DNA of 52,500 nucleotides from Bacillus sp. PK3_68 (GTDB lineage: Bacteria > Bacillota > Bacilli > Bacillales > Domibacillaceae), in the NCBI RefSeq assembly GCF_003600835.1, contig NZ_NQYC01000001.1:2712501-2765000 (forward strand). The letters run 5' to 3'. Position numbers and translations under genes: made by a program. Positions 1 through 12,079 of the stretch are shown here, in pieces (positions within the stretch are counted from its first letter, which is position 1; every line of letters starts with the position of its first letter). The notes under the pieces were generated by a model. That model saw nothing but the letters and a program-made list of their open reading frames with translations, was not told where the DNA came from and ran no database searches.

Positions 1-1362
<1,362 letters not shown>

Positions 1363-1464
1363 AATGATACGCCTAACGGCGTCACACATGAAATGGCACG
1401 GAGTTGCCGGTTACTGACACATATTATCCAGTTTTGAAAGAACAAATCTTTCATCTTTATACAG

Positions 1465-1580
<116 letters not shown>

Positions 1581-1585
1581 AATCC

Positions 1586-1615
1586 AAAAGAACAGCAGAC
1601 GCTGTTCTTTTTTTT
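1586..1615 (+). terminator. rrn operon terminator
   Basis: AAAAGAACAGC and GCTGTTCTTTT form a perfect stem around an AGAC loop, followed by a run of T. It lies six bases after the 5S gene and ends the rrn transcript. Confidence 0.93.
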
Positions 1616-1646
1616 GTTAAAAACATTCCTGATAATCGCTAGATTC

Positions 1647-1676
1647 GTATATTTTTAACCTATCAAGGCCATACTA
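1647..1676 (+). promoter_or_regulatory. sigma-F-type promoter of csfB
   Basis: GTATA at 1647-1651, a 15-base spacer and GGCCATACTA at 1667-1676 fit the sigma-F consensus (GYATA, N15-16, GGNNANNHTR) at every constrained position. It stands 21 bases before the csfB start. B. subtilis csfB is known to be sigma-F dependent, so both context and sequence support the call. Confidence 0.8.
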
Positions 1677-1696
1677 GCTTTCAGGAGGTGGAGAAA

Positions 1697-1891
1697 ATGG
1701 GGAATTTATTCAAAGGTAGTAAAACGTGCATCGTTTGTGAAAAAGAAAAAAATGAAGGGATGCATGTGTACACAGCATTTATTTGTTGGGAGTGTGAAAG
1801 AGAAATTGTCCAGACAGAGCCTGAATCTGAAAAGTATGCGGAATTTGTAAAAAAGTTGAACAAAATAAGAAAGCCCTCTGTTTTTTCGTGA
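1697..1891 (+). CDS. csfB: Anti-sigma-G factor Gin (CsfB)
   Basis: Gin is a small zinc-binding protein made early in the forespore; in B. subtilis it holds sigma-G inactive until engulfment is complete. The product is 64 residues, the same length as the B. subtilis protein. It shows the two CxxC pairs expected of the zinc site (CIVC and CWEC) and the tail VKKLNKIRKPSVFS, close to the family C-terminus. The ATG at 1697 is preferred over an in-frame GTG at 1688 because AGGAGGTG (1683-1690) is correctly spaced only from the ATG. It sits between the rrn operon and yaaO. The xpaC and yaaN genes that follow it in B. subtilis are not present. Confidence 0.9.
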   Translation: MGNLFKGSKTCIVCEKEKNEGMHVYTAFICWECEREIVQTEPESEKYAEFVKKLNKIRKPSVFS

Positions 1892-1948
1892 TCCCGTCGC
1901 TTTAGTGTGTTAGGCTAAGAGAAAAGTATAGAAAAGGCAGGATATTCA

Positions 1949-3382
1949 TTGAAACAAACACGCACCCCACTCGTTGATGCATTGCAACAGCATATTAAAC
2001 GGCAGCCTTTGTCTTTTCACGTACCGGGCCATAAGAACGGCTCGTTGTGGAAGGAAGGGCTGCCTGCTGGTTTTCAAAATTTTTTAGCTTATGATGTGAC
2101 CGAAATATCCGGGATGGATGATCTCCATTCACCCGAAGGCTGCATTTTAAAAGCCGAGCAGCTGTTAACGGATTTATATAATACAAGAAAGAGTTATTTT
2201 TTAATCAATGGGAGCACAGTTGGAAACTTGGCTATGGTTATGTCTACTTGTAAGGAAGGAGATACCGTTTTTGTCCAACGCAATTCTCACAAGTCTATTT
2301 TTCATGCATTGAAGCTGGCAAGATTAAATCCCGTCTTTCTAGATCCAGAGTATGATAGCTACGTACAGTCGGCAGGGCAAGTGAGTCTACATACATTGAC
2401 CGAAGCATATAACTGTTTTCCTGCTGCAAAAGCGGTCATTTTAACGTATCCTACTTACTATGGCATGGCTAAGGAAATGGAAGAATTGATTCAACTGGCA
2501 AAGCATCATGGATCATTTGTTCTTGTCGATGAAGCCCATGGCCCTCATTTTATTCTGCAAGAGCCTTTTCCGAAAACTTCTTTAAAGTCAGGGGCTGATA
2601 TTGTTGTTCATTCAGCTCATAAAATGCTGCCTGCCATGACAATGGGTTCTTACCTTCATGTACAATCCGAAAACGTACCGCTGGAGAAGCTAGAATTTTA
2701 CTTGCAGGCTCTTCAATCCAGCAGTCCTTCTTATCCAATCATGGCCTCATTAGATATGGCTCGCGCATATTTAGCTAGCGTAACAGCAGAGGATCAGGCC
2801 TTTATCGTTCATATGAGAGAAAAGCTAGCTTTGCAGTTATATGAGAAAGGAATAGAAACGGTTTTTCCGGATGACCCTTTGAAAGTGCTGCTTAGAAAGC
2901 CAGGATACACTGGATATGAACTGCAGAAGAGACTGGAAGATGTGAATGTTTACACAGAACTGGCTGATCCTGTCCAGGTTTTATGTACGCTCCCTTTAGT
3001 TAAACAAGGAGATCATACTTTTTTGAGCCATGTCGAAAAAAGGCTGTCAGAGATTATAATAGAAGAGAGACAATCGCATGTTTCTAACAGCACCCCTATT
3101 CTCCAACAGGAGAAAATATCTCCACTAGTCTTGCCCTACACAGCACAGGAGAAATGCCAAATAGAATGGATAGCTGTCCAGGAATCGGCAGATAGAATAG
3201 CAGCTGAAACGGTTATTCCTTATCCTCCGGGGATTCCTTTGATTATAAGTGGGGAAAAGATATCCAAGGAACAAGCTGTGGCGATAGAGAAGTTACACGC
3301 CCAAGGGGTACATATACAAGGGGGACAGCGGTTGCGAGAAAATCAATTAGCTGTTTTTACAAAGGAAACGGCTACTAACTAA
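1949..3382 (+). CDS. yaaO: Orn/Lys/Arg decarboxylase family PLP enzyme (YaaO)
   Basis: This 477-residue protein is a fold-type I PLP-dependent decarboxylase of the short SpeA/YaaO branch, which act on arginine, lysine or ornithine. The exact substrate cannot be told from sequence. The N-terminus has the family signature FHVPGHKNG near residues 22-30. The PLP lysine is Lys225 in HSAHKML, and DEAHGPHF (about 194-201) supplies the cofactor aspartate. It starts at TTG (1949) behind AAGGCAGG. Only 16 bases separate its stop from tmk, so they are probably co-transcribed, as in B. subtilis. Confidence 0.9.
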   Translation: MKQTRTPLVDALQQHIKRQPLSFHVPGHKNGSLWKEGLPAGFQNFLAYDVTEISGMDDLHSPEGCILKAEQLLTDLYNTRKSYFLINGSTVGNLAMVMSTCKEGDTVFVQRNSHKSIFHALKLARLNPVFLDPEYDSYVQSAGQVSLHTLTEAYNCFPAAKAVILTYPTYYGMAKEMEELIQLAKHHGSFVLVDEAHGPHFILQEPFPKTSLKSGADIVVHSAHKMLPAMTMGSYLHVQSENVPLEKLEFYLQALQSSSPSYPIMASLDMARAYLASVTAEDQAFIVHMREKLALQLYEKGIETVFPDDPLKVLLRKPGYTGYELQKRLEDVNVYTELADPVQVLCTLPLVKQGDHTFLSHVEKRLSEIIIEERQSHVSNSTPILQQEKISPLVLPYTAQEKCQIEWIAVQESADRIAAETVIPYPPGIPLIISGEKISKEQAVAIEKLHAQGVHIQGGQRLRENQLAVFTKETATN

Positions 3383-3398
3383 CCAGGTGGAGGACTGT

Positions 3399-4046
3399 AT
3401 GAGAAAAGGACTATTTATTACCATTGAAGGCCCAGAGGGAGCTGGCAAGACAAGCATTATCCAAATGCTTGCGCAAAGGCTTGAGGAAGAGGGGCAAGTC
3501 GTTATGGCCACACGTGAACCAGGCGGCATTTCCATAGCTGAGCAAATACGGAAGGTCATTTTAAATAAAGAAAACATCTCAATGGATGGGCGGACAGAAG
3601 CACTATTATATGCTGCAGCAAGAAGACAGCATCTCGTGGAAAAGGTGAGTCCTGCTCTTGAGGAAGGTCATATCGTGCTTTGTGACCGTTTCATCGATAG
3701 TTCTCTTGCTTATCAAGGATATGCGAGAGGATTAGGCGTGGAAGAGGTCTATGAAATCAACCGGTTCGCGATTGGAGAACTAATGCCTCATCTCACTTTA
3801 TTATTTGATGTTCGTCCGGAAATTGGTCTGGATCGGATTAAAGCGCATAAAGAGCGGGAAGTGAACCGTTTGGATTTAGAAGCTTTATCTTTCCATAAAA
3901 AAGTAAGAGAAGGATATTTGCAGTTGGCGGACAAATTTCCAGACCGAATTGCCGTTATAAATGCAGAAGCTTCTATGGAATCTGTGTATCAGGAGAGTCT
4001 AAAGTTAATTTTGGCTAAGATTAAGGAGCAATCTTTTTGCCAGTAA
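3399..4046 (+). CDS. tmk: Thymidylate kinase
   Basis: Thymidylate kinase phosphorylates dTMP to dTDP in the dTTP pathway. The 215-residue protein has the P-loop GPEGAGKT at residues 11-18 and the DR-containing motif [13 protein letters not shown] that binds dTMP. The ATG at 3399 is chosen over an upstream in-frame GTG (3387) because AGGTGGAGG (3385-3393) overlaps that GTG and is ideally spaced from the ATG. It heads a replication-related run (tmk, darA, yaaR, holB) conserved in Bacillus. Confidence 0.97.
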   Translation: MRKGLFITIEGPEGAGKTSIIQMLAQRLEEEGQVVMATREPGGISIAEQIRKVILNKENISMDGRTEALLYAAARRQHLVEKVSPALEEGHIVLCDRFIDSSLAYQGYARGLGVEEVYEINRFAIGELMPHLTLLFDVRPEIGLDRIKAHKEREVNRLDLEALSFHKKVREGYLQLADKFPDRIAVINAEASMESVYQESLKLILAKIKEQSFCQ

Positions 4047-4052
4047 TGATGA

Positions 4053-4081
4053 AAGAATTCCTGAGAAAGGGGTTCTTTTTT
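4053..4081 (+). terminator. Probable terminator after tmk
   Basis: AAGAATTCC (4053-4061) pairs with GGGGTTCTT (4069-4077) through two G-U pairs, and a T run follows. It separates tmk from the darA promoter. Confidence 0.65.
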
Positions 4082-4122
4082 CACAATATTGTTTGTACAA
4101 TTCAAAAAAACAATCTTTTTCT

Positions 4123-4131
4123 TGGTATAAT
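4123..4131 (+). promoter_or_regulatory. Extended -10 promoter of darA
   Basis: TGGTATAAT is a perfect TGN-TATAAT extended -10 element, 30 bases before the darA start. The -35 region is poor (TTCAAA at 4101-4106, 19-base spacer), which extended -10 promoters tolerate. It would drive the darA-yaaR-holB-ricT-yabA run. Confidence 0.65.
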
Positions 4132-4133
4132 AG

Positions 4134-4490
<357 letters not shown>

Positions 4491-4504
4491 TAGGGGAATA
4501 GATG

Positions 4505-4945
4505 ATGAAAATCAACAAAGATATAAACTTTAATATAGATAAGCTGCGGACAGATCAGAAGCTAGAGCAGACAGGACAGTCGAAATTTGCAGGACTTGTG
4601 CAGCATCAGAGCCAGCAAATGAAAACAGAGCAGCTGACAAAATTGTTGGCTGATATCGAGGGAGCGGGAGAGAGATTGGCCCGCTCGCGAACCTTCCAGG
4701 ATATGGCTAAATACAAGACGCTCGTACGACGGTTTATTAAAGAAGCAGTAGATTTTGGCATGAATTTGAAGAATTCGCATACGTGGAATCAATTCGGCGA
4801 AGGGCGCAAGTTAAAAACTGTTGAAACCATCGACGAGAAATTAATTCAATTAACAGAGGATGTAATGAAGCAGGAAAAGTCATCCGTTGATTTATTAGGC
4901 CAAATTGGCGAGATCAAGGGATTAATTATAAACTTATACACATAG
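4505..4945 (+). CDS. yaaR: DUF327 protein YaaR
   Basis: This 146-residue protein belongs to the conserved YaaR family (DUF327), whose function is unknown. It is soluble and predominantly helical and charged, with no signal peptide or membrane segment. Of two adjacent ATG codons (4502, 4505) the second is better spaced from AGGGGA and gives the B. subtilis length. It lies between darA and holB, a position conserved in Bacillus. Confidence 0.87.
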   Translation: MKINKDINFNIDKLRTDQKLEQTGQSKFAGLVQHQSQQMKTEQLTKLLADIEGAGERLARSRTFQDMAKYKTLVRRFIKEAVDFGMNLKNSHTWNQFGEGRKLKTVETIDEKLIQLTEDVMKQEKSSVDLLGQIGEIKGLIINLYT

Positions 4946-4957
4946 GCGGGGATGAAA

Positions 4958-5947
4958 GTGTCCGATATATGGAAAGATTTAAATGAACTGCAGCCTATTG
5001 TACTCAAAATGATTACAAACAGCCTGGCAAAAAACCGGGTGGCTCATGCTTACCTGTTTGAGGGGGATCCGGGGACAGGTAAGAAAAAGACCGCCTTTTA
5101 TTTTGCCAAAAGTTTGCTTTGTAAAGAAGGGACCATGCCTTGCAATGAGTGCAGCAATTGCCGGCGGGTTGACAGCGGCAACCATCCTGATGTTCATATG
5201 GTAGAGCCTGACGGCTTATCGATCAAAAAACAACAGATTGTATTCCTTCAACAAGAATTTAGCAAAACAGCTGTAGAAGCGAACAGGAAAATATACATTA
5301 TCAACCACGCAGACAAGATGACTGCGAGCGCTGCTAATAGTTTGCTAAAGTTTTTAGAGGAACCAGCAGCAGACACAGTCGCCTTGCTTTTGACTGAACA
5401 GGCGCAGCGAATGCTTCCAACGATTATTTCTCGTTGTCAGCTCCTCTCTTTTAAACCGCTGCCCCCAGCTCTCCTAAAAAATAAACTCGTTGAAAAAGAA
5501 GTTTCCCTGCCAATGGCTGCACTGGTTTCAAGGCTGACAAACAACTTTGATGAGGCGTTTCGTCTGGGTACCGAGGAGTGGTTTGCACAGTCACGCAAGA
5601 TAGTGTTAAAATTATACGAAGTCCTACTCAAAAATCCATTGGAAGCAATGGTAAAATTGCAGGAGGACTTTAATGGGCATTTTAAAGATAAACAACAAGT
5701 AAGTCTGGCACTCGATCTTTTACTGCTGCTTTTCAAAGATTTGTTGTCCATCCAAACAGGAGAAGAACAAGGTCTTGCTTATCCTGACCAGCTTGCCTTG
5801 CTTAAGAACACAGCTCTTCATTCTTCCATTGTAAATACAACAGAGCAGATAACTGCTATTTTAGAAGCAAAGCGGAAACTTGATGCTAATATGAATCCAC
5901 AGCTGCTAATGGAGCAGCTTGTGCTAAAATTGCAGGGGGAGCATCCT
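4958..5947 (+). CDS. holB: DNA polymerase III delta' subunit, HolB (reads through into RicT)
   Basis: The delta' subunit is part of the clamp loader that places the sliding clamp on DNA. Near the N-terminus are the modified P-loop GDPGTGKK and a four-cysteine zinc site (CKEG..CNECSNC), followed by NSLLKFLEEP and the SRC motif. GTG at 4958 is preferred to ATG at 4952: GGCGGGG abuts the ATG, and the GTG gives a start aligned with B. subtilis HolB. No stop separates it from ricT: the frame runs on to 6775, giving one polypeptide of about 605 residues as written. One extra G in the run 5935-5939 would end HolB at TGA 5953-5955, overlapping the ricT TTG, so a missing base is the likelier explanation. 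Confidence 0.88.
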
Positions 5948-6775
5948 TTGTATGACGTAGTAGGAGTACGTTTTAAAAAAGCGGGTAAAATATATTATTT
6001 TGATCCAATGGATCTGGGCGTTGAAAAAAACGACCATGTAATTGTAGAAACAGCGAGAGGCGTAGAACACGGTGAAGTAGTAGTAGGGCCGAAAAAGGTA
6101 GAGGATGATGATATCGTCCTTCCTTTGAAGAAAGTCATCCGTAAAGCTGATCAGAAAGACCGCTTAATTGTTGAAGAAAACAAAACAGCTGCAGAAGAAG
6201 CTTTCGAGATCTGCTGTGAGAAAATTTCTGAACATAAGTTGGATATGAAGCTTGTTGATGTTGAATATACGTTTGATCGCAATAAGGTTATTTTTTATTT
6301 TACGGCAGACGGAAGAGTCGATTTCCGGGAGCTTGTAAAAGATCTCGCTGCCATTTTCCGAACAAGAATTGAACTTCGGCAAATCGGTGTTCGTGACGAA
6401 GCCAAAATGCTTGGCGGGATTGGTCCATGTGGCAGAATGCTTTGCTGCTCGACTTTTCTGGGAGATTTCGAGCCAGTTTCAATAAAAATGGCGAAGGATC
6501 AGAACCTCTCATTAAACCCGACTAAAATTTCAGGTTTGTGTGGTCGTTTAATGTGCTGCTTAAAATATGAGAACGATGAATATGAAGCAGCAAAAGAGAT
6601 TCTTCCTGATATAGGTACAAAAGTAAACACCCCTCATGGTGCCGGAAAAGTTGTCGGTTTGAATATTTTAGAACGGGTGCTTCAAGTAGAAGTATTCAAT
6701 CACGAGCGGATCCTTGAATTCACCATTGATGAAATTGGGGCGGAAGGTGCCGTGTCAGTACAAGCCACAGAGTAA
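5948..6775 (+). CDS. ricT: RicT (YaaT), subunit of the RicA-RicF-RicT complex
   Basis: RicT, with RicA (YmcA) and RicF (YlbF), forms an Fe-S-bearing complex that helps RNase Y mature certain mRNAs and is needed for sporulation, competence and biofilms in B. subtilis. From TTG at 5948 the protein is 275 residues, exactly the B. subtilis length. Conserved cysteine clusters CGRMLCC (about 160-166) and CGRLMCC (about 197-203) are intact. CAGGGGGAG (5933-5941), 6 bases before the TTG, is a good ribosome binding site, so RicT could be made separately even though the frame is continuous with holB. The C-terminus matches the family. Confidence 0.9.
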   Translation: MYDVVGVRFKKAGKIYYFDPMDLGVEKNDHVIVETARGVEHGEVVVGPKKVEDDDIVLPLKKVIRKADQKDRLIVEENKTAAEEAFEICCEKISEHKLDMKLVDVEYTFDRNKVIFYFTADGRVDFRELVKDLAAIFRTRIELRQIGVRDEAKMLGGIGPCGRMLCCSTFLGDFEPVSIKMAKDQNLSLNPTKISGLCGRLMCCLKYENDEYEAAKEILPDIGTKVNTPHGAGKVVGLNILERVLQVEVFNHERILEFTIDEIGAEGAVSVQATE

Positions 6776-6788
6776 TGGGGTGGAACGG

Positions 6789-7157
6789 GTGAAAAAAAAA
6801 GAATTTCTTGATTCGGTCAGTGATATGGAAATGCAAATCAGCCAGTTGTATAAACAGCTTGGAGATTTGAAAAAAGGTTTAACAAAAATGATGGAAGAAA
6901 ATCATTCATTACGGTTAGAGAATGATCATTTACGACGCCGGCTTGAAGAGATTGAGCTTTCGCATAATCAAGTTGGACAAGAGATGGACAAAGAGGCCAG
7001 CAGTAAAAACTTTTCAAAGCTGATGGATATAGGTGAAGGCTATGATAACCTTGCCAGACTTTATCAAGAAGGTTTTCATATTTGCAATATTCATTTTGGA
7101 AGTCCGCGTAAAGACGAAGATTGCTTGTTTTGTTTATCATTTTTAAATAAAAAGTAA
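6789..7157 (+). CDS. yabA: Replication initiation control protein YabA
   Basis: YabA restrains initiation at oriC by binding DnaA and the DnaN clamp. The 122-residue protein has an N-terminal coiled coil (about residues 5-60, with heptad leucines) and a C-terminal zinc module with His and Cys in FHICNIHFG...[12 protein letters not shown] at 6789 is chosen over an upstream ATG (6714, inside ricT) because GGGGTGG precedes it and the protein then starts like B. subtilis YabA. It follows ricT by 13 bases. Confidence 0.94.
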   Translation: MKKKEFLDSVSDMEMQISQLYKQLGDLKKGLTKMMEENHSLRLENDHLRRRLEEIELSHNQVGQEMDKEASSKNFSKLMDIGEGYDNLARLYQEGFHICNIHFGSPRKDEDCLFCLSFLNKK

Positions 7158-7172
7158 TAGAGCATGCTAATG

Positions 7173-7277
7173 AGGCTGTCCATGAAGGCTAATGCCGGAG
7201 CTGTCAATCATTTAAGGAGAGATGACATTCTTCCTAAGTGAAGTGACAGTCGGGCCTGCCTGGACAGTCTTTCTTTT
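7173..7277. repeat. Long imperfect palindrome between yabA and trmN6, ending in a T run
   Basis: The left arm begins AGGCTGTCCATGAAGGC (7173-7189) and continues through GAGCTGTCAATCATTTAAGGAG. The right arm is CTTCCTAAGTGAAGTGACAG followed by GCCTGCCTGGACAGTCT (7254-7270). Both outer and inner parts are complementary with mismatches and bulges, giving one hairpin of roughly 40 imperfect pairs. It is followed by TTCTTTTTT (7271-7279), so it could act as a terminator after yabA. Its length is unusual for a simple terminator. Confidence 0.6.
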
Positions 7278-7302
7278 TTGTAAAAACAGGAGGAAAGAAA
7301 GA

Positions 7303-8049
7303 ATGGTACTATTAAAGGATGATGAAAGGCTCGATTATTTATTGGCGGAGGAGCTGCGAATTATTCAAAGTCCGTCTGTTTTTGCTTTTTCCCTTGATGC
7401 AGTCCTTCTCGCGAGGTTTGCCTATCTTCCAACTAAGAAGGGTTCCATTGTTGATTTATGTTCTGGAAATGGAGTCGTGCCACTATTAATGAGTGCGAAA
7501 ACAAGCGTTCCAATCATCGGTGTAGAAATTCAAGAGCGGCTATATGATATGGCTGTCCGCAGCATTGCATACAATGGTCTCGAAGACAGAATCTCCATGG
7601 TACATGGAGATTTGAAAGAGGCACCAGCACAATTAGGATATGAAAAGCACAGCGTCGTGACCTGTAACCCTCCCTATTTTGTCACACCCTCTCATAAAGA
7701 ATTAAATATGAATGAACATTTGGCCATTGCCCGTCATGAAATTCACTGTACACTAGAGGATTGTATCCGCTCAAGCAGTGAGCTCTTGAAACAAGGTGGA
7801 AAAGCAGCGTTCGTTCATCGCCCGGGAAGGTTATTGGATTTAGTGACGTTGATGAGGAAATATCGTCTAGAGCCTAAGCGACTTCGTTTTGTTTATCCGA
7901 AAATGGGAAAAGAGGCCAATACGGTTCTCATCGAGGGTACGAAAGATGGGGCGCCTGATTTGAAAATATTGTCGCCATTATTCGTATATGATGAGCAGGG
8001 TGAATATACAGCAGAAGTAAGAGAGATGTTATATGGAGAAAAACACTGA
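7303..8049 (+). CDS. trmN6: tRNA1(Val) (adenine(37)-N6)-methyltransferase family (YabB/TrmN6)
   Basis: This 248-residue protein is a class I SAM-dependent methyltransferase of the TrmN6/YabB family, which N6-methylates A37 of a valine tRNA in E. coli; the same role here is inferred. [13 protein letters not shown] is the SAM-binding motif I and NPPYF (about 122-126) the N6-adenine catalytic motif. ATG 7303 is chosen because AGGAGG lies at 7289-7294; the upstream frame only runs into the palindrome. Its end overlaps yazA by 17 bases. Confidence 0.9.
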   Translation: MVLLKDDERLDYLLAEELRIIQSPSVFAFSLDAVLLARFAYLPTKKGSIVDLCSGNGVVPLLMSAKTSVPIIGVEIQERLYDMAVRSIAYNGLEDRISMVHGDLKEAPAQLGYEKHSVVTCNPPYFVTPSHKELNMNEHLAIARHEIHCTLEDCIRSSSELLKQGGKAAFVHRPGRLLDLVTLMRKYRLEPKRLRFVYPKMGKEANTVLIEGTKDGAPDLKILSPLFVYDEQGEYTAEVREMLYGEKH

Positions 8050-8308
8050 TCATTTTTTCTACGTGTTGGAGTGCAAGGATCATTCGTTCTATGGAGGGTA
8101 CACGACAGACTTAGAGAAAAGACTGAAGGCCCATAACTCTGGTAAAGGGGCAAAATATACACGAGGCAGAGGGCCGGTGCGACTGATTCATTGGGAAAAA
8201 TTTCATACAGTAACAGAAGCCATGCAGGCGGAATATGCCTTTAAACAGCTGACACGAAAGCAAAAAATTAATTATTTGCAAAGGGAGGGCAGCCGCTATG
8301 ATAGTTAA
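8033..8308 (+). CDS. yazA: GIY-YIG nuclease-domain protein YazA
   Basis: This 91-residue protein is a stand-alone GIY-YIG domain (UPF0213 family). The motif appears as [19 protein letters not shown] near the N-terminus, with the conserved arginine in KRLKAHN and a glutamate near [12 protein letters not shown]. Members resemble UvrC/SLX1 nuclease domains, but the biological substrate is unknown. It is translationally coupled: it overlaps trmN6 upstream and rsmI downstream. Confidence 0.92.
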   Translation: MEKNTDHFFYVLECKDHSFYGGYTTDLEKRLKAHNSGKGAKYTRGRGPVRLIHWEKFHTVTEAMQAEYAFKQLTRKQKINYLQREGSRYDS

Positions 8309-9173
8309 GCAAAAAAGTTTTATTGATGAGCAAGGAGCTCTTTACCTCGTTCCTACACCAATCGGTAATTTAGAGGATATGACTTTCCGGGCCATTCGAA
8401 TCATGAAAGAAGCTGATGTCATTGCTGCCGAAGATACACGCAATACAAAAAAACTCTGTAATTACTTTGAGATCGCTACTCCGATAACAAGCTATCATGA
8501 ACATAACAAAGAAACGAGTGGAAAGCAGCTTCTCGAACGCATCAGACAGGGGGAAAAAGTAGCCTTGGTCAGCGATGCGGGAATGCCATCTATTTCAGAT
8601 CCGGGTTATGAGCTAACTTCCGCTGTTATAGCCGAGGGATTAACGGTAGTTCCTCTGCCTGGAGCAAATGCCGCACTAACAGCTCTCATTGCTTCAGGAC
8701 TTGCTCCCCAGCCATTTTATTTCTATGGCTTTTTAAGCCGATACAAAAAAGAAAAGAAAGCACAGTTAGTCGAGTTGAATAAAATACGCAGCACATTTAT
8801 TCTGTATGAATCCCCACACCGGTTAAAGGACACACTCGCTTTCATGGCTGAAATATTGGGAGAGGACCGAAAAATTGTATTGTGCCGGGAATTGACAAAG
8901 AAGTTTGAAGAGTTTTTGCGAGGTACGATAGCAGAGGCAATTGTCTGGTCAAAAGAAGAGGATATCCTTGGGGAATTTTGTTTAATCGTCGAAGGAAATG
9001 AAAAAGCAGAAGAAGAGGAAACTGAAGAATGGTGGTCTTCTTACTCTGTCGTTGACCATGTTCATTATTATATCAACGAAAAAAATTTCTCTACAAAAGA
9101 AGCTATTAAGCAGACGGCTGTTGATCGAAATATGGGAAAACGGGATGTGTATCAGGCTTATCACATAGAATAA
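8298..9173 (+). CDS. rsmI: 16S rRNA (cytidine(1402)-2'-O)-methyltransferase
   Basis: RsmI methylates the 2'-O of C1402 in the 16S decoding centre. The 291-residue protein opens with the family signature LYLVPTPIGNLEDMTFRA and carries AEDTRNT, SDAGMPSISDPG and ILYESPHRL, typical of the tetrapyrrole-methylase fold used by RsmI. The start ATG (8298) overlaps the yazA stop region by 11 bases and uses AGGGAGGGC. It ends the cluster before a bidirectional terminator. Confidence 0.96.
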   Translation: MIVKQKSFIDEQGALYLVPTPIGNLEDMTFRAIRIMKEADVIAAEDTRNTKKLCNYFEIATPITSYHEHNKETSGKQLLERIRQGEKVALVSDAGMPSISDPGYELTSAVIAEGLTVVPLPGANAALTALIASGLAPQPFYFYGFLSRYKKEKKAQLVELNKIRSTFILYESPHRLKDTLAFMAEILGEDRKIVLCRELTKKFEEFLRGTIAEAIVWSKEEDILGEFCLIVEGNEKAEEEETEEWWSSYSVVDHVHYYINEKNFSTKEAIKQTAVDRNMGKRDVYQAYHIE

Positions 9174-9234
9174 AGGGAGTTTTTACAAATTTGGTTGCTA
9201 TGGGGTATTGATTTCCATTTTCCAGAAAAGAGCC

Positions 9235-9270
9235 AAAATAAAAACGAGCCCGTTGGCTCGTTTTTATTTT
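9235..9270. terminator. Bidirectional terminator between rsmI and abrB
   Basis: AAAATAAAAACGAGCC and GGCTCGTTTTTATTTT form a perfect 16-bp stem around CGTT. The A and T tracts flank it on both strands, so it can stop both the rsmI transcript and the opposing abrB transcript. The abrB stop codon lies within the stem. Confidence 0.93.
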
Positions 9271-9548
9271 GTAGAAGCAAATGACTCGGAAATTTCTTTC
9301 ATCAATTGTTCTGCACCTTCGCGGCTAAGAATTAATTTTCCGCCTGCAAGCTTGATATTGTCATCAGAAACTTCTCCTGTAATGTGACAAGTCATGCTAG
9401 GTTTGTATTTTTTAAGAATGATTTTATCATCATCTACGTAAATTTCTAGAGCATCTTTCTCCGCAATACCTAATGTGCGGCGAAGTTCGATTGGAATAAC
9501 CACCCGTCCTAATTCGTCAACTTTACGAACAATACCTGTTGATTTCAT
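9264..9548 (-). CDS. abrB: Transition-state regulator AbrB
   Basis: AbrB is a global DNA-binding repressor of post-exponential genes. The 94-residue protein has the swapped-hairpin AbrB domain at the N-terminus (KSTGIVRKVDELGRVVIP, residues 2-19) and the C-terminal oligomerisation half typical of Bacillus AbrB. The ATG at 9548 preceding KSTG is chosen, with GGAAGGAGC upstream; an in-frame ATG at 9566 overlaps this site. It faces the cluster convergently and is preceded by Spo0A boxes and a sigma-A promoter. SpoVT at 27.7 kb is a paralogue of its N-terminal domain. Confidence 0.96.
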   Translation of the reverse strand: MKSTGIVRKVDELGRVVIPIELRRTLGIAEKDALEIYVDDDKIILKKYKPSMTCHITGEVSDDNIKLAGGKLILSREGAEQLMKEISESFASTK

Positions 9549-9595
9549 TTTTTTTGCTCCTTCCAAACTTGTTTATTTAAAAAATATAAAGTTTA

Positions 9596-9612
9596 ATCGT
9601 CAATTTTCGACA
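9596..9612 (-). promoter_or_regulatory. Tandem Spo0A boxes in the abrB promoter region
   Basis: On the reverse strand the sequence reads TGTCGAAAATTGACGAT: a perfect TGTCGAA box followed by TGACGAT one helical turn later. B. subtilis abrB has the same pair, where phosphorylated Spo0A represses it. Repression here is inferred from that similarity. Confidence 0.75.
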
Positions 9613-9632
9613 TATTTTTCACTTATGATCTT

Positions 9633-9661
9633 ATCATACCAGCTATTCCCAACATCGTCAA
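9633..9661 (-). promoter_or_regulatory. Sigma-A promoter of abrB
   Basis: On the reverse strand TTGACG (9656-9661) and TATGAT (9633-9638) are separated by 17 bases. The promoter lies about 85 bases before the abrB start, with the Spo0A boxes between. A second, weaker start overlapping the TTGACG of the boxes is possible, as in B. subtilis. Confidence 0.7.
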
Positions 9662-9901
9662 CAAGAAAATGTAATTTTACCAGGGAATGTAAAGCGCTTA
9701 AAATACTGATATATTAAGGTTTTTCAAAGATTAGTAACAAATTGGAAAAAGAGAAATAAAAAAAATGTCGAATGACCTAGTATTGATGTCGAATCCATTA
9801 AAAATCAAAGAGATAAGAGAGTTTAATATTTACAATTGCTACGGAATAAGAGAAAATAAAAGAAGTGGCTCTTTAACGGCGTCCTATGTATATTTTTTTT
9901 G

Positions 9902-11990
<2,089 letters not shown>

Positions 11991-12002
11991 ATGAGTCGAT
12001 CG

Positions 12003-12058
12003 AAAAACATAGAATGTTTCACGTGGAACGATTATTCGACGGGAACGTCTATGTTTTT
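12003..12058 (+). terminator. metS terminator with a large loop
   Basis: AAAAACATAGA (12003-12013) and TCTATGTTTTT (12048-12058) are exact complements, separated by 34 bases that include the parS-like palindrome. The right arm ends in T. It lies 12 bases after the metS stop. Confidence 0.65.
12015..12030. other. parS-like centromere site (Spo0J/ParB binding)
   Basis: TGTTTCACGTGGAACG matches the 16-bp Bacillus parS palindrome (TGTTNCACGTGNAACA) at all constrained positions but the last. Origin-proximal chromosomes of Bacillus carry several parS sites, and one in B. subtilis lies at about 4 degrees near metS, so the position is also as expected. Spo0J loading here is inferred. Confidence 0.82.
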
Positions 12059-12079
12059 CTTTTAGAAAGGATGAAAAGA

